Shown one piece after another: positions 1 to 13,760 of a DNA stretch of 64,000 nucleotides. The stretch is taken from assembly GCA_036927565.1 (NCBI GenBank), contig JAYESD010000009.1, positions 160,540,929-160,604,928 of the forward strand, read 5' to 3'. The stretch's first letter is position 1. Each line of letters opens with the position of its first letter. This DNA comes from Tuctoria greenei. Its lineage: Eukaryota; Streptophyta; Magnoliopsida; Poales; Poaceae. The position numbers and the translations under genes were made by a program. Under the pieces are notes generated by a model, which searched no databases, was not told the origin of the DNA, and saw only the letters and a list, made by a program, of their open reading frames with translations.

Positions 1-2129
1 TCCTTAAATGAGAAACACCTGAGAGTGTACATGATATACGAAGATTCTTAGGCATGGCTGGTTATTATCGTCGATTCATCGAGGGATTTTCAAAGATCTC
101 TCGACCACTAACCAAGTTGCTCGAGAATGGAGTTGCTTTCAAGTGGACCCCCGAATGTGAAGTGAGCTTTGCCGAGTTGAAGAAGAGGTTAACCAGTGCA
201 CCGGTATTGGTGATGCCTAATATGCAAAAGGAGTTTGTAGTTTATTGTGATGCATCCAGTCATGGTTTAGGATGTGTCTCAATGCAAGGAGGACATGTTG
301 TAGCCTATGCTTCAAGACAGCTTCAGAAACATGAGAGGAATTATCCAACCCATGATCTAGAACTGGCAGCTGTTGTCCATGCATTGAAGATATGGAGACA
401 CTACTTAATGGGAAAAAGAACCGAGATATACACAGATCACAAGAGCTTGAAGTACATATTCACACAACTAGATCTTAATTTCAGACAACGTCGTTGGTTG
501 GAATTAATAAATGATTTTGATGTGGGAATCAACTACCATCCAAGGAAGGCTAATGTGATCGTTGATGCTCTAAGCAGAAAAGGACAATGTAATAATTTGT
601 CAGTACAAGCTCTTCAACCCTAGTTATGTGAAGAGTTTGCAAGGTTAAACTTATGCCTAGTAACTAGTACTGAAGCAGTTGCTATGGAAGTGGATTCAAC
701 TCTTGAATGTGATATACGAGAAGGCCAAAAGAATGATGAGAAGGTCAAGGAGATCAAACAATTAATGAAGAAAGGAAAAGCTCCGAACTTTAGAGAGGAT
801 GAACAAGGAACCCTATGGCTTGGAAAGAGGATTTGCGTTCCGGATATAAAGGAGATTAGAGAATTAATATTAAGAGAAGCTCACGACTCATCATACTCTA
901 TTAATCCTGGAAGCACGAAGATGTATCAAGATCTTAAAGATCGATATTGGTGGCATGGAATGAAAAGGGATGTAGCAGAATATGTGGCCATATGTGATAC
1001 ATGTCAATTGATTAATGCAGAACATCAAAGACCAGCAGGGTTATTGCAACCAATCAAAGTGCCAGAATGGAAATGGGAAGAAATTAGTATGGATTTCATT
1101 GTGGGACTACCAAGGACACAGTGTGGGTATGACTCTATATGGGTTATAGTGGATCGTTTGACTAAAGTTGCCCACTTCATTCATGTGAAAGAAACCTACA
1201 ATGGTCCCAAGTTGGCGGAACTGTATATCTCCAGGATTGTATGCTTACATGGAGTTCCTAAGAAGATCATTTCAGATCGAGGCACTCAATTTACCTCAAG
1301 ATTCTGGAAGAAGTTGCATGAATCAATGGATACCCGTTTAAATTTTAGTTCGGCGTATCATCCTCAGACTGATGGTCAGACAGAACGTAGCAACCAGATA
1401 CTAGAAGACATGTTAAGAGCGTTTGCTCTAAAGAATAGCCAAAGTTGGGATAAGAATCTACCATATGCCGAATTCTCTTACAACAACAGCTATTAAGTCA
1501 GTTTGAAGATGTCTCCTTTTGAAGCATTGTATGGGCGGAAATGTAGGACACCGTTGTTCTGGAATCAGACTGGAGAAAGTCAGGTTTTTGGGCCTGATGT
1601 ATTAAAAGAGGCTCAAAGACAAGTACAAGAAATTCGAAAGAATCTAAAGGCAGCCCAAACAAGACAGACGAGTTATGCGGATACTCGAAGACGTGATCTA
1701 ACATTCGAGGTTGGTGATTATGTGTACTTGAAGATGTCACCTATGAGGGGGTTGAAAGGATTTAAAGTAAGAGGCAAGTTGTCACTCCGCTACATTGGTC
1801 CGTTCAAGATACTAGAACGACGAGGTGAAGTGGCTTATCAGCTGGAGCTCCCGCCGTACTTGTCAGATGTACATAATGTATTTCATGTGTCACAACTTAA
1901 GAAGTGTTTGAGAGTGCCTGAGGAACAATTACCTATGGAAGCAGTTGATGTACAAGAAGATTTGTCTTATGTGGAACAACCTGTCAAGATACTTGAGACA
2001 TTAGAAAAGGTTACCAGAAACAAAGTCATTCACATGTGTAAGGTGCAATGGAAACATCACTCGGAGGCAGAAACAACATGGGAAAGAGAAGAAGATCTCA
2101 AGGCTGAATTCCCTCATCTTTTCTCTTAG
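1..2129 (+). pseudogene. Gypsy chromovirus pol, 3' part (RNase H, integrase, chromodomain), left copy
   Basis: This is the C-terminal part of a Ty3/gypsy polyprotein, cut by the window edge. In one frame it shows the end of reverse transcriptase (GMAGYYRRFIEGFS), RNase H (YCDASSHGLGCV, then YTDHKSLKYIF), an integrase zinc finger (H..., then CDTC), an integrase core with catalytic Asp in SMDFIVGLP and ISDRGTQF and Glu in DGQTERSNQILE, and a C-terminal chromodomain (KVQWKHHSEAETTWEREEDL). Three in-frame stops break it at 9-11, 621-623 and 1494-1496. The same stops occur in the right copy at 44179, 44791 and 45664, so they predate the duplication. The enzyme domains are recognisable but a full polyprotein cannot be made. 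Confidence 0.93.
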
Positions 2130-2161
2130 GACATCCGAATCTCGAGGGCGAGATTCCTTTT

Positions 2162-2174
2162 AAGGGGGGTAGAG
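2162..2174 (+). other. Polypurine tract of gypsy element, left copy
   Basis: An AAGGGGGGTAGAG purine run sits immediately before the 3' LTR start (TGTAACACCC at 2176). This is the expected place for the plus-strand primer of an LTR retrotransposon. Confidence 0.8.
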
Positions 2175-2175
2175 T

Positions 2176-5100
2176 TGTAACACCCATATTTCATGTAAAT
2201 AAGATTGACCAAACCAATGTACATTCTAGTATGCATTTTTGTGTGAATTTTGAAGTTCAAACGAGTAGCAAACGTTGAAATTTGAATTTGAAATCAAATC
2301 AAAGGAAAAGAAATGGAAAAAGAAAAAGAAAAAGAAAAGGGCAAAACCCCCCTATTGGGCCAAATCTCCCACTCCCGGCCCAATTCCCCCTTCACTCACC
2401 CGCAGCCCAACCACCCCACTCCCTTCTTCTCTCTCTGTCGGGCGGGGCCCGCTTGTCATCTTCCCCACTGAGCAATCGCCGCCCCTATTCTTCCCGCACC
2501 CACGCCGCGCGCAACCCCCCCTCCAACCGCCTCACCCCACGCCGATCCACCCCGGGGAACTACCCCACGCACGCGCCATCAACCGACGCTCTTCTCCCCC
2601 CCTATTAAATCAGCCCCTCCCCCTCTCTTTCTTCTTCCCCGCGCCCAAACCCTAACTTCACCGACGTCGAGGTTGGTCTCGCATGTTCCCGATGCCTCGC
2701 CGGTTGCCTCACTCTTCCCTCCACCCTAACCTCTTCGCTCTGTCGCCAGGAGCACGTCGGGCAAGTTGGTGCGGGGAATTCACCAAGGTTTCACCGGAAT
2801 CGACGGGTGCTGACGCCAACTGCCGCCACCTCTCGTCGCCGACTCATCTTCGACCAATTTCAGACCGCGAGACCTCTCTATGTATGCTCCCCTCTTCTCC
2901 CTCGTTCGTTTAGTGTAATTTATGTATGCGTTAGATGACGTTTTGGCCGTTTGGGCCAACGCCGGCGAGATAGCTGCCATGGGAGTCGAGCGCCGCGGCG
3001 CCGTGCGCCGCCTGCATCGCCGGGGGCGACGTGGCCGCATCTCGGCCGTTGGCTTGAGGCCGACGGCTGAGATTAGAAGGTCGTAACGGTTCGGCTATAT
3101 TAAATCCAATTCGTCCATTTCAAATCGAACGGCTCGCATTCAATTCAATTTTTCCCGCCTCTGCATTTACATCGAAGCCCATGGAATCTTGCCAGCTACC
3201 CCCTGGACTTCCCTGGAATGCAAATCTAACCCCTAGAATATGCAAACTAGCCCCTGGACTATCTGGAATTGGATTTAATCATTTAAATAAGCAAACTAGC
3301 CCCTGGAAATTTGTAGAATTAGTGATTTAGCCCCTGTACAGTGTAGGAAAGTTACCAACCAGCCCCTGGACTTTTATTTAATTGCTGAATATTGTTTATA
3401 GGAGTATTTAATGTGTAGAAAATAGATAAAAATGGTAAATAAATACAAAAACAGTAGGAAAATTTGTATAAAATGTTTTTATGCTGTAATTAATTTGTAG
3501 AGTGCAGATAAAATATATTTTGACCATGGAAAAATGTATTAAAAATGTTTAAAATACATTTTGGCCAAAGAAAATTCATTAAAAATGATTTTGGGCCATA
3601 AATAAATCCTAAAATGTAAGATAAATATAAAATGCATATTTTGGCTATGTAAAATAATAAATGCTTCATAGGGACGCATTAGTATAGAATTTTATGCTTA
3701 TGTGTATGTTTTGATGTCATGTATTGTGTGCTCTTTACTTATTTTAGCTTTTATTTCTCTTTGCCATGCTTGGGCAATATATTTAGAGTCGTACTACGAC
3801 CCCAACTTTAATCTCCAAGACCAAGACTTCACCAACAACCAGGTCTTCGAAGAAGTCAAGTGCCCTTGACCATCTTGTACCAATTTTAGGATTTTAGTTA
3901 GATGCATGCTAAATAAAATGATGTCCTATTTCATGTTACATGTCTTGTACCATGTAATTCCTTGTCACCTGATTTGGGTTGGGGAGTAGATAGGTATTAA
4001 TTATGTTTGGCCATGCTTAGACATTGGGAATGGGATTTCATACAAATGTGACATGTTAAAATTTATGACTACTTTAATTGTGATGTATAAACAATAGTAG
4101 TGGATAGGAATTTGGTGGTTGGATAGTTTTGGCATGGTGCAGTTTGCATGAGACTCGGGATTGGGTTTGGCACCACCGGATTCTAAGGACCGGTTTATGG
4201 AGGAAGCCACTAAGCTTTATAGTACCACCATGAGACTGAGATGAGGCAGCTTGGTCAATTAATTGGGTTTCTCCCGATGAAATGCTAGTAGTTGGATGGT
4301 GCGAAGAATGATGCAGGGGTACTGCTCTGGGAATCGCAAGGCTCAAGAGGGGGCTCTGAGGTGGAGGGTTACTTCGGAAATGCCTCAGTGGTGGAAACCT
4401 TAGAGGACTAGCACTAGTCGGGAGTACCTTTGTAAAGACCATGTAGTGATCTCCTGGCCTCACACTAAAGGAAGTGTGTAATGTGGTTAGCTACCATGGG
4501 AATTAAGGGAGGTTCACTTAGTCCATCTGGCAATAGGGGATGAAATCACTGCTTGTGGGTAAAGGGTACACTCTCTGCGGAGATTTGATAAAACTTTCAT
4601 GACAGCCGTGCTCACGGACAAGAGCGGCTTGGGGCCAATTCATAATTAGTTTATGGTTGGGAAATGGTGGTTATTTATGATTCAAGTTTCATTCATCATC
4701 TTTAATTATGTGTTGAATTACTTCTTGAATTATGATATTGATAATTGAAAGCTAATGTTAGGTTCTAAGCATAGTGCTTAAGCCATAATTGACCTTCCCT
4801 TGCTTTAGCCAATCATGTCATTCTCTTCCCACACTTGCTAAGTACTATATATACTCAAGCGTTTACTTTTCCATTAGAATATGAAGAAGAAGCGGCACCG
4901 GAAGACTTCTTCGTCAACCCGGAGGACTTGGTCTAGGCTGACGATCCTTCGCGCGACTGCCTGTGAAGACGGAGCCCCACTTATATATTTAGCCTTCCGT
5001 TGTAGTTTAATCTTTGTGAACTATTTAGATGTTGTAAATAGGTTTGTGGTGTGTATTTGTAGACCTTCGGGTCGTATTGTAAGACTATTTATGTATTCGA

Positions 5101-5209
5101 ACATGGCTATGTAATGATATTTCACTTTCGTCAACGCATGTACGATTCAACTGATCCTGGCGTACATGTGATTAGCGTCTGTTCATCTTTACGATGACCA
5201 GGCGTGACA
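2176..5209 (+). repeat. Gypsy 3' LTR, left copy
   Basis: A 3.0-kb LTR starts TGTAACACCC and ends GGCGTGACA. It matches 37378-40407 and 46346-49371. A TATA-like TATTAAAT lies at 2603-2610, followed by a pyrimidine-rich stretch and the CCCAAACCCTAAC phrase common near plant transcription starts. Short runs of plausible codons inside it are not conserved between the three copies and are not called. The phrase CCCCTGGA recurs several times between about 3190 and 3380. Confidence 0.92.
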
Positions 5210-7661
<2,452 letters not shown>

Positions 7662-8849
7662 ATGCACGATGGAGAAACAACTTCCCAGGCATATCTCTGT
7701 TCGGCACATCCATAATGTCATAATAAGTACCAACATTCCTCTCCTGGATGGTCTACAATAACTTTGGAATATTTTCATAAGAAACTTAAAATGAACCAAA
7801 TCTTTGCTCAATCACCTTCTTTTTTGCCTTCCACGCTTTGGAGTAACTTATTGTGTACTTGAACTCCTCCTCAATAGTGTTTATTATTGATTTCGGTTCA
7901 AACCGAATGTTATCCACAATTCGGGCGTACATATGATTCACAATAAACTGCGATGTAAGAGCACTATTGCACTTCTCCAATTCATACAACTCGCATGTGT
8001 GATCAATCATTTTTGATACTCTCCATAGTTTCGTCCACTTCTCTTCGAAACCATGGACCCGAAAAGGACAACTTGAGAACACACATTTCACATTATAATA
8101 TTTTTACTTGACTTGTAAACTGTAAATGATCTTTGCAAAGACAGAGACCAATATTTCACTGCATTCTTCAAACTATCTTTGTCTTTAAAAATATCTCCTT
8201 GTGTTAATTGATTCTCATGGTATCCTGATAAGCCACAATACTTTTCTGTAGCTGATAAATTACTCGGGATTGGATTGTTCCACTCTGCAGGAACAATAGT
8301 ATCATTCTCATTCTCATCATCAGAAGAGTCAACTTCTGGAACATTTTCGTGTTCCATATCTTCGATCCTTATTTGTTCAACTATGTTCTCAATGTGCTCT
8401 CCTTCATCTGCCACACCACGTGCTTCTACATGTATCGAGTTCTCTCCAGCTTCTTCCATTCCTACATCATTTTCCATACTATTTGCTTCATCAGCTTCCG
8501 CTACAATCTCTACTTCTTTGTTTTCCGCTTGCGCAAGAAGCACTAGAGGCCAACCCCGCTCCACAACTAAATCTATAAATTTCTTCCAATTCTGTGTTCC
8601 CTTAATAACAATCAAATCCCAATAAATTCCATTTCTTGCCCGATTAATCATTCCTTTCAATGTCAACTGATGTTGTTGTGGATCAAGGATAAATATTTTC
8701 ATCAACCAGTTTACGACACCACTAAATCTCTCATTTGCTCTTGTTATCCCTCCATCACACGAGGTGAAATCACACAAATTAATCCCATTAGGGTCATAAA
8801 CTATTGTGCCTTCTCCATAAAATATCCGAAATACTGATTTCTCTGACAT
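7662..8849 (-). pseudogene. MuDR-type transposase N-terminus, left copy
   Basis: This is the N-terminal third of a MULE transposase, matching 51710-52898. The start at 8849 gives MSEKSVFRIFYGEGTIVYDP. An acidic linker follows, then the MuDR zinc-binding domain (CVFSSCPFRVHGFEEKW, then MIDHTCEL). After the KAWKAKKKVIEQRF helix the frame breaks, but SYENIPKLL and DVPNRDMPGKLFLHR can still be read up to the LARD junction. Compared with the right copy, one T is missing in the T run near 8100, adding a frameshift that splits this copy at about 8090. The C-terminal half, beyond the LARD insertion, is not next to this copy in the window. Confidence 0.88.
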
Positions 8850-9600
8850 TCCTATTAGAATTTATACAAACAAATAAACGTAATCGCATGTTAAGAATGC
8901 CTATACACAATCTTATTATCTAAAAACAAATAGAAACCTAAAAATTACATTTCGAATAATGTATAAATTAGAGAAGTGCACTCTAAACATTTACCAAAAT
9001 TACTTCTAAAATTAACAGCATTAATTAAAAATAACTTATGAATATAAACCTAAAAACTATAACTATTAGAACCTAATAACATGTATGGTAAAATAACTAT
9101 CAAAACTATTGTAAAATGTCAAAAAATAACTAAAGTGTAATAACACATAACTAGCAGTACCTAAAATACCTAAAATAAAGATGAATCACTACCTAACTCA
9201 CAACATAATAATACATAGATAATACCTAAATCACTAACTAGAATAATAATACTTAAATCACTAACTAAAATAATAATGTGCACTGCATAATAATACCTAA
9301 ATCACTAACTAAAATAACTAACAAAGAAATACCTATTGAGATAACTAAGCAACCTAATAACAAATAGTACTTTAGTACTAGAGCGAAATAGAAAATACAA
9401 AGAAAGAAATAGTATCGAGGGCGAGCGGGGCCGAGAGGGAGGCAGCGGAGCGGTGGCCGAGTGGAGCGGCGGCGCAGTGGACGAACGGCGGCGGCGGCGT
9501 GGCTGAGTGCTGAGAAGAAGAAGCGGGCCGCGTTTTATAGAGGTCGCAAATCATCCGTGACACATACGACGGCTCCGGCGGGCCCCATAGATCGGCGAAT
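8850..9600. other. MULE 5' leader or first intron; no gene
   Basis: An AT-rich stretch with many CTAAATCAC/AATAATAAT phrases runs from 8850 to about 9370. A GC-rich stretch follows at 9410-9540, just inside the right TIR. It lies upstream of the minus-strand transposase start and probably holds its 5' UTR, an intron and the promoter. I see no coding region. Confidence 0.5.
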
Positions 9601-9861
9601 TTCGTATGTGCCGCATACGAAATTCGAATGTTGTATGCGGCTCATACGAGATTCCCTCTTCCTTCGGAATGGAACCGCCACCTCGGGGACCTGAGGACAG
9701 CGTGGCGGGCCACGTCAGTTTCGTATGTGCCTCATACGAAATGTGTGGCCCACGTGTCATTTCGTATGAGGGACATATGAAGCTGGGTTACTTTTCAAAT
9801 TTTTCGAAATCGGGGGTTATTTATTATAAATGATTTTTTAAAAGGTATATTAATAAAAAAA
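9601..9861. repeat. MULE right terminal/subterminal region, left copy
   Basis: The outer part (about 9810-9861) is the reverse complement of the left TIR at 17064-17111: an A/T-rich end, GGTATATTAATA, then TTATAAATGATTTTTT. Inside it are TTCGTATG...CATACGAA palindromes at 9601-9621, 9629-9650, 9718-9741 and a degenerate one at 9759-9780. Outside the end begins copia gag. Confidence 0.85.
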
Positions 9862-10469
9862 TTCCACGGTTGACCCTCACCTCCTTTCTCAGTAGCGTTC
9901 TTAGTTCGAGCCTTCTCCTCTACATCAAGAGATGCTATCAGATTTTCAATTGACATTTCCTATCTTTTGTGTTTGAGAGCTATGGTGAAGTTCCTCCATG
10001 AAGGAGGTAACTTTGCAATAATGCACCCATTCACAAACTTGTCGCGTAAAGGACACTTAAGGAGATTGAGATCTCTCGCAAGGCACTGTATTTCATGAGT
10101 CTGTTTAACTACAGGACGGTTGTTAACCATCTTGTAGTCATGAAAACTCTCCATGATATACAGTTCACCACCTACATCGGTTGCATCGTACTTAGCATTA
10201 AGTGCATCCCATAGCTCCTTACCATCTGTGAATATTAGATAAACATCACAGAGTTTGTTGTCAAGAACACTTAAGATACATTCTCTCAGGATAGAATTAG
10301 CTTTCTCAAACTTCGTCTGTTCTTCAACAGACAAAGGACATTGAGGCCTGTCCTCGGTTACCCAGAAGATCTTAAGTGACTGGAGTCAGAGCGTGGTCTT
10401 AACTTGCCATCTCTTAAAGTGCACGCCAGAGAATTTCTTCGGTCTCAGCGCATTTGCTAAAGTCATCAT
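9862..10469 (-). pseudogene. Copia gag, N-terminal fragment, left copy
   Basis: Capsid (UBN2-type) region of a Ty1/copia gag. The start at 10469 gives MMTLANALRPKKFSGVHFKR, followed by the KLCDVYLIFTDGKELWDALNAKYDA region and LPPSWRNFTIALKHKR. Two in-frame stops are seen: TGA within KTTL*LQSLK and one just after ALKHKR. The frame then reads MSIENLIASLDVEEKARTKN and stops being gag at the MULE end. The rest of this gag lies beyond the MULE, off the left of the window. The right copy is 53921-54528. Confidence 0.88.
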
Positions 10470-10506
10470 GTTCAACTCAGGAAATTGCCTAATAATATTT
10501 TTGGAT

Positions 10507-11113
10507 TGTTAGAAAATACGAGGCAATTTACTGAACAATTCTGAAAAGCACGCGAAAAACAACAGCAACACCGGCAGTCAGACGAGACGAGTAATGTCGC
10601 ATACCGATTTGAAGTCGAAAGAACTGTTGTAGATCCGACGGCGAACAACCGCTGCAGACGCTGGTGACGACGTTGAATCGCATCGCCTGATCTCTTCGGT
10701 AGACGATCCGTGATGAAGAACGTGAGCAGTCGCGCGAAACACTTCCCAAAAACCTTATTCACCTTCTCCCGGTGCAAGATCGCAAGGGTGAGCGGTTCCG
10801 GATACCTACTCTCCCGATCATTGGTGCACGTCGGCGCTCGGGATGGGGTAGACTAAAAGATGGCGCAAAGAACGCGAACATGGAAATGATCCTGATCGTG
10901 GGATCATCTGCCCTACCGCGGACGTCCGTATTCATAGAGTCCCGCGGAGGCGGCTCGGCTACGATCCAGAAGATTCGCATCCGATCTGACTCTGCAATCG
11001 TAGACGCGTTTGTCTCCAAAGACTTGGACTCAGTTTCGGAAGCCCAAAAATGCATAGCCCAATTAAATTATCTGCAAAAATATAAAATCTAGACTCGGAT
11101 TAAGACTCGAATT
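10507..11113 (-). repeat. Truncated copia 5' LTR, left copy
   Basis: It starts TGTTAGAAAATACGAGGC and aligns with the full LTR at 12339-13213, but similarity ends near GAATT at 11113, so about 270 bp of the outer (U3) end are missing. The TATA box of the full LTR (CTATAAATAC) reads CTATGAATAC here. The same truncation and base change occur in the right copy. No convincing tRNA primer-binding site separates the LTR from gag, which starts only 37 bp away. Confidence 0.85.
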
Positions 11114-11675
11114 CACAATCGTTGAGATGCTCAAACAAAATCTGCAAAGCGCCCCACAAAACAACCAACTACTGTACGAGCCTTCCTCGCCGGCGTCCAT
11201 CTCCCTCGACGCTCTCCCTGCACGTCACATCAAAACTTGGTCGGCTCCTCAATGTTAGCCTAACTGCTACCGGTGGGGACTTTGTTCCAGTATCACCAGT
11301 CACAAACTGCTATCGGTAGTAAAAGAGAAGAAAAAAATCTGAATCACTGGATAGTAAGGTTCGATCAAAACAAAACAGCAGGTAAGGTAGGCAGAGACCA
11401 TTACCAAACCAGACTCCAAATACAGTATTCATTCATCACTCTGTACCCGTCGTTACAGAGCAATTAAGACACAGGCACACACATGGTCCATCACAAGGAT
11501 GGTACCATCAATCAAGAGGTAAATTCAAACCACACAGACACAGGTACATATGCAAGCTGCAGAGCCAGATCGTCGGTACATGGCTGGCTCCTCCTTATTT
11601 TATACGTACTCCACTGTTGATAGATTCCAACATGACATGACACACATGCCGGAGAAGCACCCCATGCATGCGTGA
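11114..11675. other. Metallothionein 3' flank; no other gene
   Basis: Sequence between the truncated copia LTR and the metallothionein stop codon. It should contain the 3' UTR and polyadenylation region of the minus-strand gene. No coding region is supported. It is conserved in 55173-55735. Confidence 0.5.
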
Positions 11676-11969
11676 TCAGCAGTTGCAGGGGTTGCACTTG
11701 CAGCTGGAGCCGCAGCCGCAAGCGTGGGCAGTCTCGCCGGACTCGGTCGCGGCCTCGTCGAAGTGGGCCTTCTTCTGTTCAGGGAGGACGACGGTGGCCT
11801 TGGCGCCGCTGCTCTGCTTCACCTCAAGGTCAGGGTACATCTTGCTGCAAATCAATCAGATCATCATAGCAGCAGCAGCAAAAGAACCAGTTAACCATAG
11901 AGATACAGATACGTACCCGCAGTTGCAGCTGGAGCCGCAGTTGCAGCTTGATCCACAGCTGCACGACAT
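11676..11969 (-). CDS. Type 1 metallothionein, left copy
   Basis: A small cytosolic cysteine-rich protein that binds Cu, Zn and Cd through thiolate clusters and also scavenges oxidants. There are two exons: 11917-11969 and 11676-11844, with a 72-bp GT-AG intron (GTACGT...TTGCAG). The spliced CDS is 222 nt, giving 73 aa. The N-terminal domain (MSCSCGSSCNCGSSCNCG) has six Cys as three CXC pairs. A roughly 40-residue linker begins KMYPDLEVKQ. The C-terminal domain (CGCGSSCKCNPCNC) has six more Cys. This 6+6 pattern with a long Cys-free linker defines plant type 1. No defect is seen, and the protein is identical to the copy at 55736-56030. Native upstream DNA ends 369 bp before the ATG at a copia LTR. 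Confidence 0.95.
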
Positions 11970-12069
11970 GTTGCTTGATGTATCTGTGACACGAAGCTAA
12001 ACGGAATTGCTTAAGCTAGGAGCTCTGTGAGATTGCTTGAGCACACTGAAGAGCTTCAACCCCAGACCG

Positions 12070-12079
12070 CTATTTATAG
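12070..12079 (-). promoter_or_regulatory. TATA box of left metallothionein gene
   Basis: The minus strand reads CTATAAATAG, a consensus plant TATA box, about 100 bp upstream of the ATG at 11969. This predicts a 5' UTR of roughly 70 nt. It is conserved at 56131-56140. Confidence 0.85.
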
Positions 12080-12338
12080 CACTCAAATCAGTTTGTGCAA
12101 ATTGGCACGCAACGGTGCAAGGTTCGTTGTGTCACGACGTGATAGGGCCTCCCTTGAATCGGTTCTGTCGACTACTATAGTATTGTCCAATGGACATTTT
12201 CTGGCGGTTCAATTATCGTTCGAGAGCGAAAGCTTGCATAAATATAAGATTCCGATCAAGTTGATAATTTCGAATGGTCCTTGTCTTTTTGTTGACAAGG
12301 AAAAAACATTTTTGTATCGTCCCTGTCAACATAGATGG

Positions 12339-13213
12339 TGTTAGAAAATACGAGGCAATTTACTGAACAATTTTGAAAAGCACGCGAAAAACAGCAACGA
12401 TAAACACCGGCAGTCACGCGAGACGAGTAATGTCGCATACCGATTTGAAGCTAGAGGAACCGCTGTAGATCCGGCGGCGAACAACCGTTGCAGACGCTAG
12501 TGACGATATTGGGTCGTAACGTCCGATCTCTTCAATAGACGATCCGTGATGAAGAACGCGAGCAGTCGCGCAAAGCGCTTCCCAAAAACCCTATTCGCCC
12601 TCTCCCGGTGTAGGATCGCAAGGGCGAGCGGTTCTGAAGACCTGCTCTCCCGATCGTCGGTGCACGTCGGCGCTCGGGATAGAGTAGACAAAAAGGCGGC
12701 ACAAAGAACGCAAACGTGGGATCATCTGCCCTACCGCGAACGCCTGTATTTATAGAGTCCCGCGGAGGTGGCTCGGCTGCAGTTCGGAGGATTCACATCT
12801 GATCCGACTCTGTAGTCGTAGACGCGTCCGTCTCCAACGACTTGGGCTCAGTCTTGAAAGCCCAAAATTCGGAAGCTCAAAAATTGAATGCCCAATTTAA
12901 TTTCTGCAAAAATATAAAATATGGGTTCGGCTCAAGGCTCGAATTGATACGAACACATGCGCGCGCGCATGTGCGGGGCATGGCGTGGCGAGGCGAGCGA
13001 GCGAGGAGGAGGAGGAGCGCGTGTGGACCACCCCTCTCTTCTCATGTACTCTCTCACTCAATGAGTGTAAGAACAACCGTAGGAGTTGCTCGCTTTTCAT
13101 TTCTCATGTGGGACTAACCATACAACAGCACCCTCTCTTTCCCTAATGGGTCTTTAAAAGTTTCTAGGAGTTATTTCTAAATTATTGTTGGGCCAAGCCT
13201 ATTAATTCTAACA
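12339..13213 (-). repeat. Copia 3' LTR (full length)
   Basis: An 875-bp LTR with terminal TGTTAGAA...TTCTAACA. Minus-strand copia pol lies to its right, so it is the 3' LTR. The purine-rich GGTAAGGGAT next to 13213 fits a polypurine tract. A TATA box lies on the minus strand at 12746-12755. Its outer end abuts metallothionein upstream DNA. Opposite-strand reading frames inside it are not genes. Confidence 0.9.
12746..12755 (-). promoter_or_regulatory. Copia LTR TATA box, oriented toward left metallothionein gene
   Basis: The minus strand reads CTATAAATAC. It lies about 780 bp upstream of the metallothionein ATG and in the same orientation, so LTR transcription would read into the gene. Confidence 0.65.
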
Positions 13214-13760
13214 ATCCCTTACCAGATCTCGAAACCATTAGAAGAGAGGTCATTCTCGTTCCTTGTTTGATATACTAGTGTTTCAGCAGAGACTATTACG
13301 TTAAACTTCTGTCTAGATCCTCAAGTTTCATCAGCTCACAACTTGAGCAATGGACTACGCTTTGAATTGCAAGTTTTGTGCGAACTGATTTCACTCAAAG
13401 ATCATTACCAGTACTTGACTACCAATAGTCTACCCCGCAGGTGGAGCATATTGTCGTACTCCCTAGTTTCTTCATGAACTTTCCAGAGATCACTCAAATC
13501 TCACAGACTACAACGTTAGACAGTCGGAGCTCATATATGTGTGTTTCTTTCAAGACTGCCTTGTAGGACGACATCTTTGCTACACATAGCCAACAGAAAC
13601 ACATTAAGTCAAATCGCCAACCTGCCTTACAGTTTGAGAGTACAAGTGTGCATCTTCACATAGAGAAGGTCTAAAGTAAGTACTCTTCTCGGTGAACCAC
13701 TAGCTTGTTTTTCTCATGTCCTAATTCACGGGATCTCCGATCACATAGGCTAAATTACTA
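13214..13760 (-). other. Copia 3' untranslated internal region
   Basis: About 550 bp lie between the end of pol (stop at 13761-13763) and the 3' LTR. No coding region is seen. It ends in the polypurine tract beside 13213. Confidence 0.6.

Noticed and set aside
2275..2913. Proline-rich frames in the gypsy LTR (also 37490-38114 and 46445-47075)
   Set aside because: They lie in the GC-rich promoter/leader part of an LTR, and frame and ends differ among the three copies.
11668..12000. 110-codon plus-strand frame over the metallothionein gene
   Set aside because: Antisense shadow of the Cys-rich exons. The minus strand has proper splice sites, 12 Cys and a TATA box.
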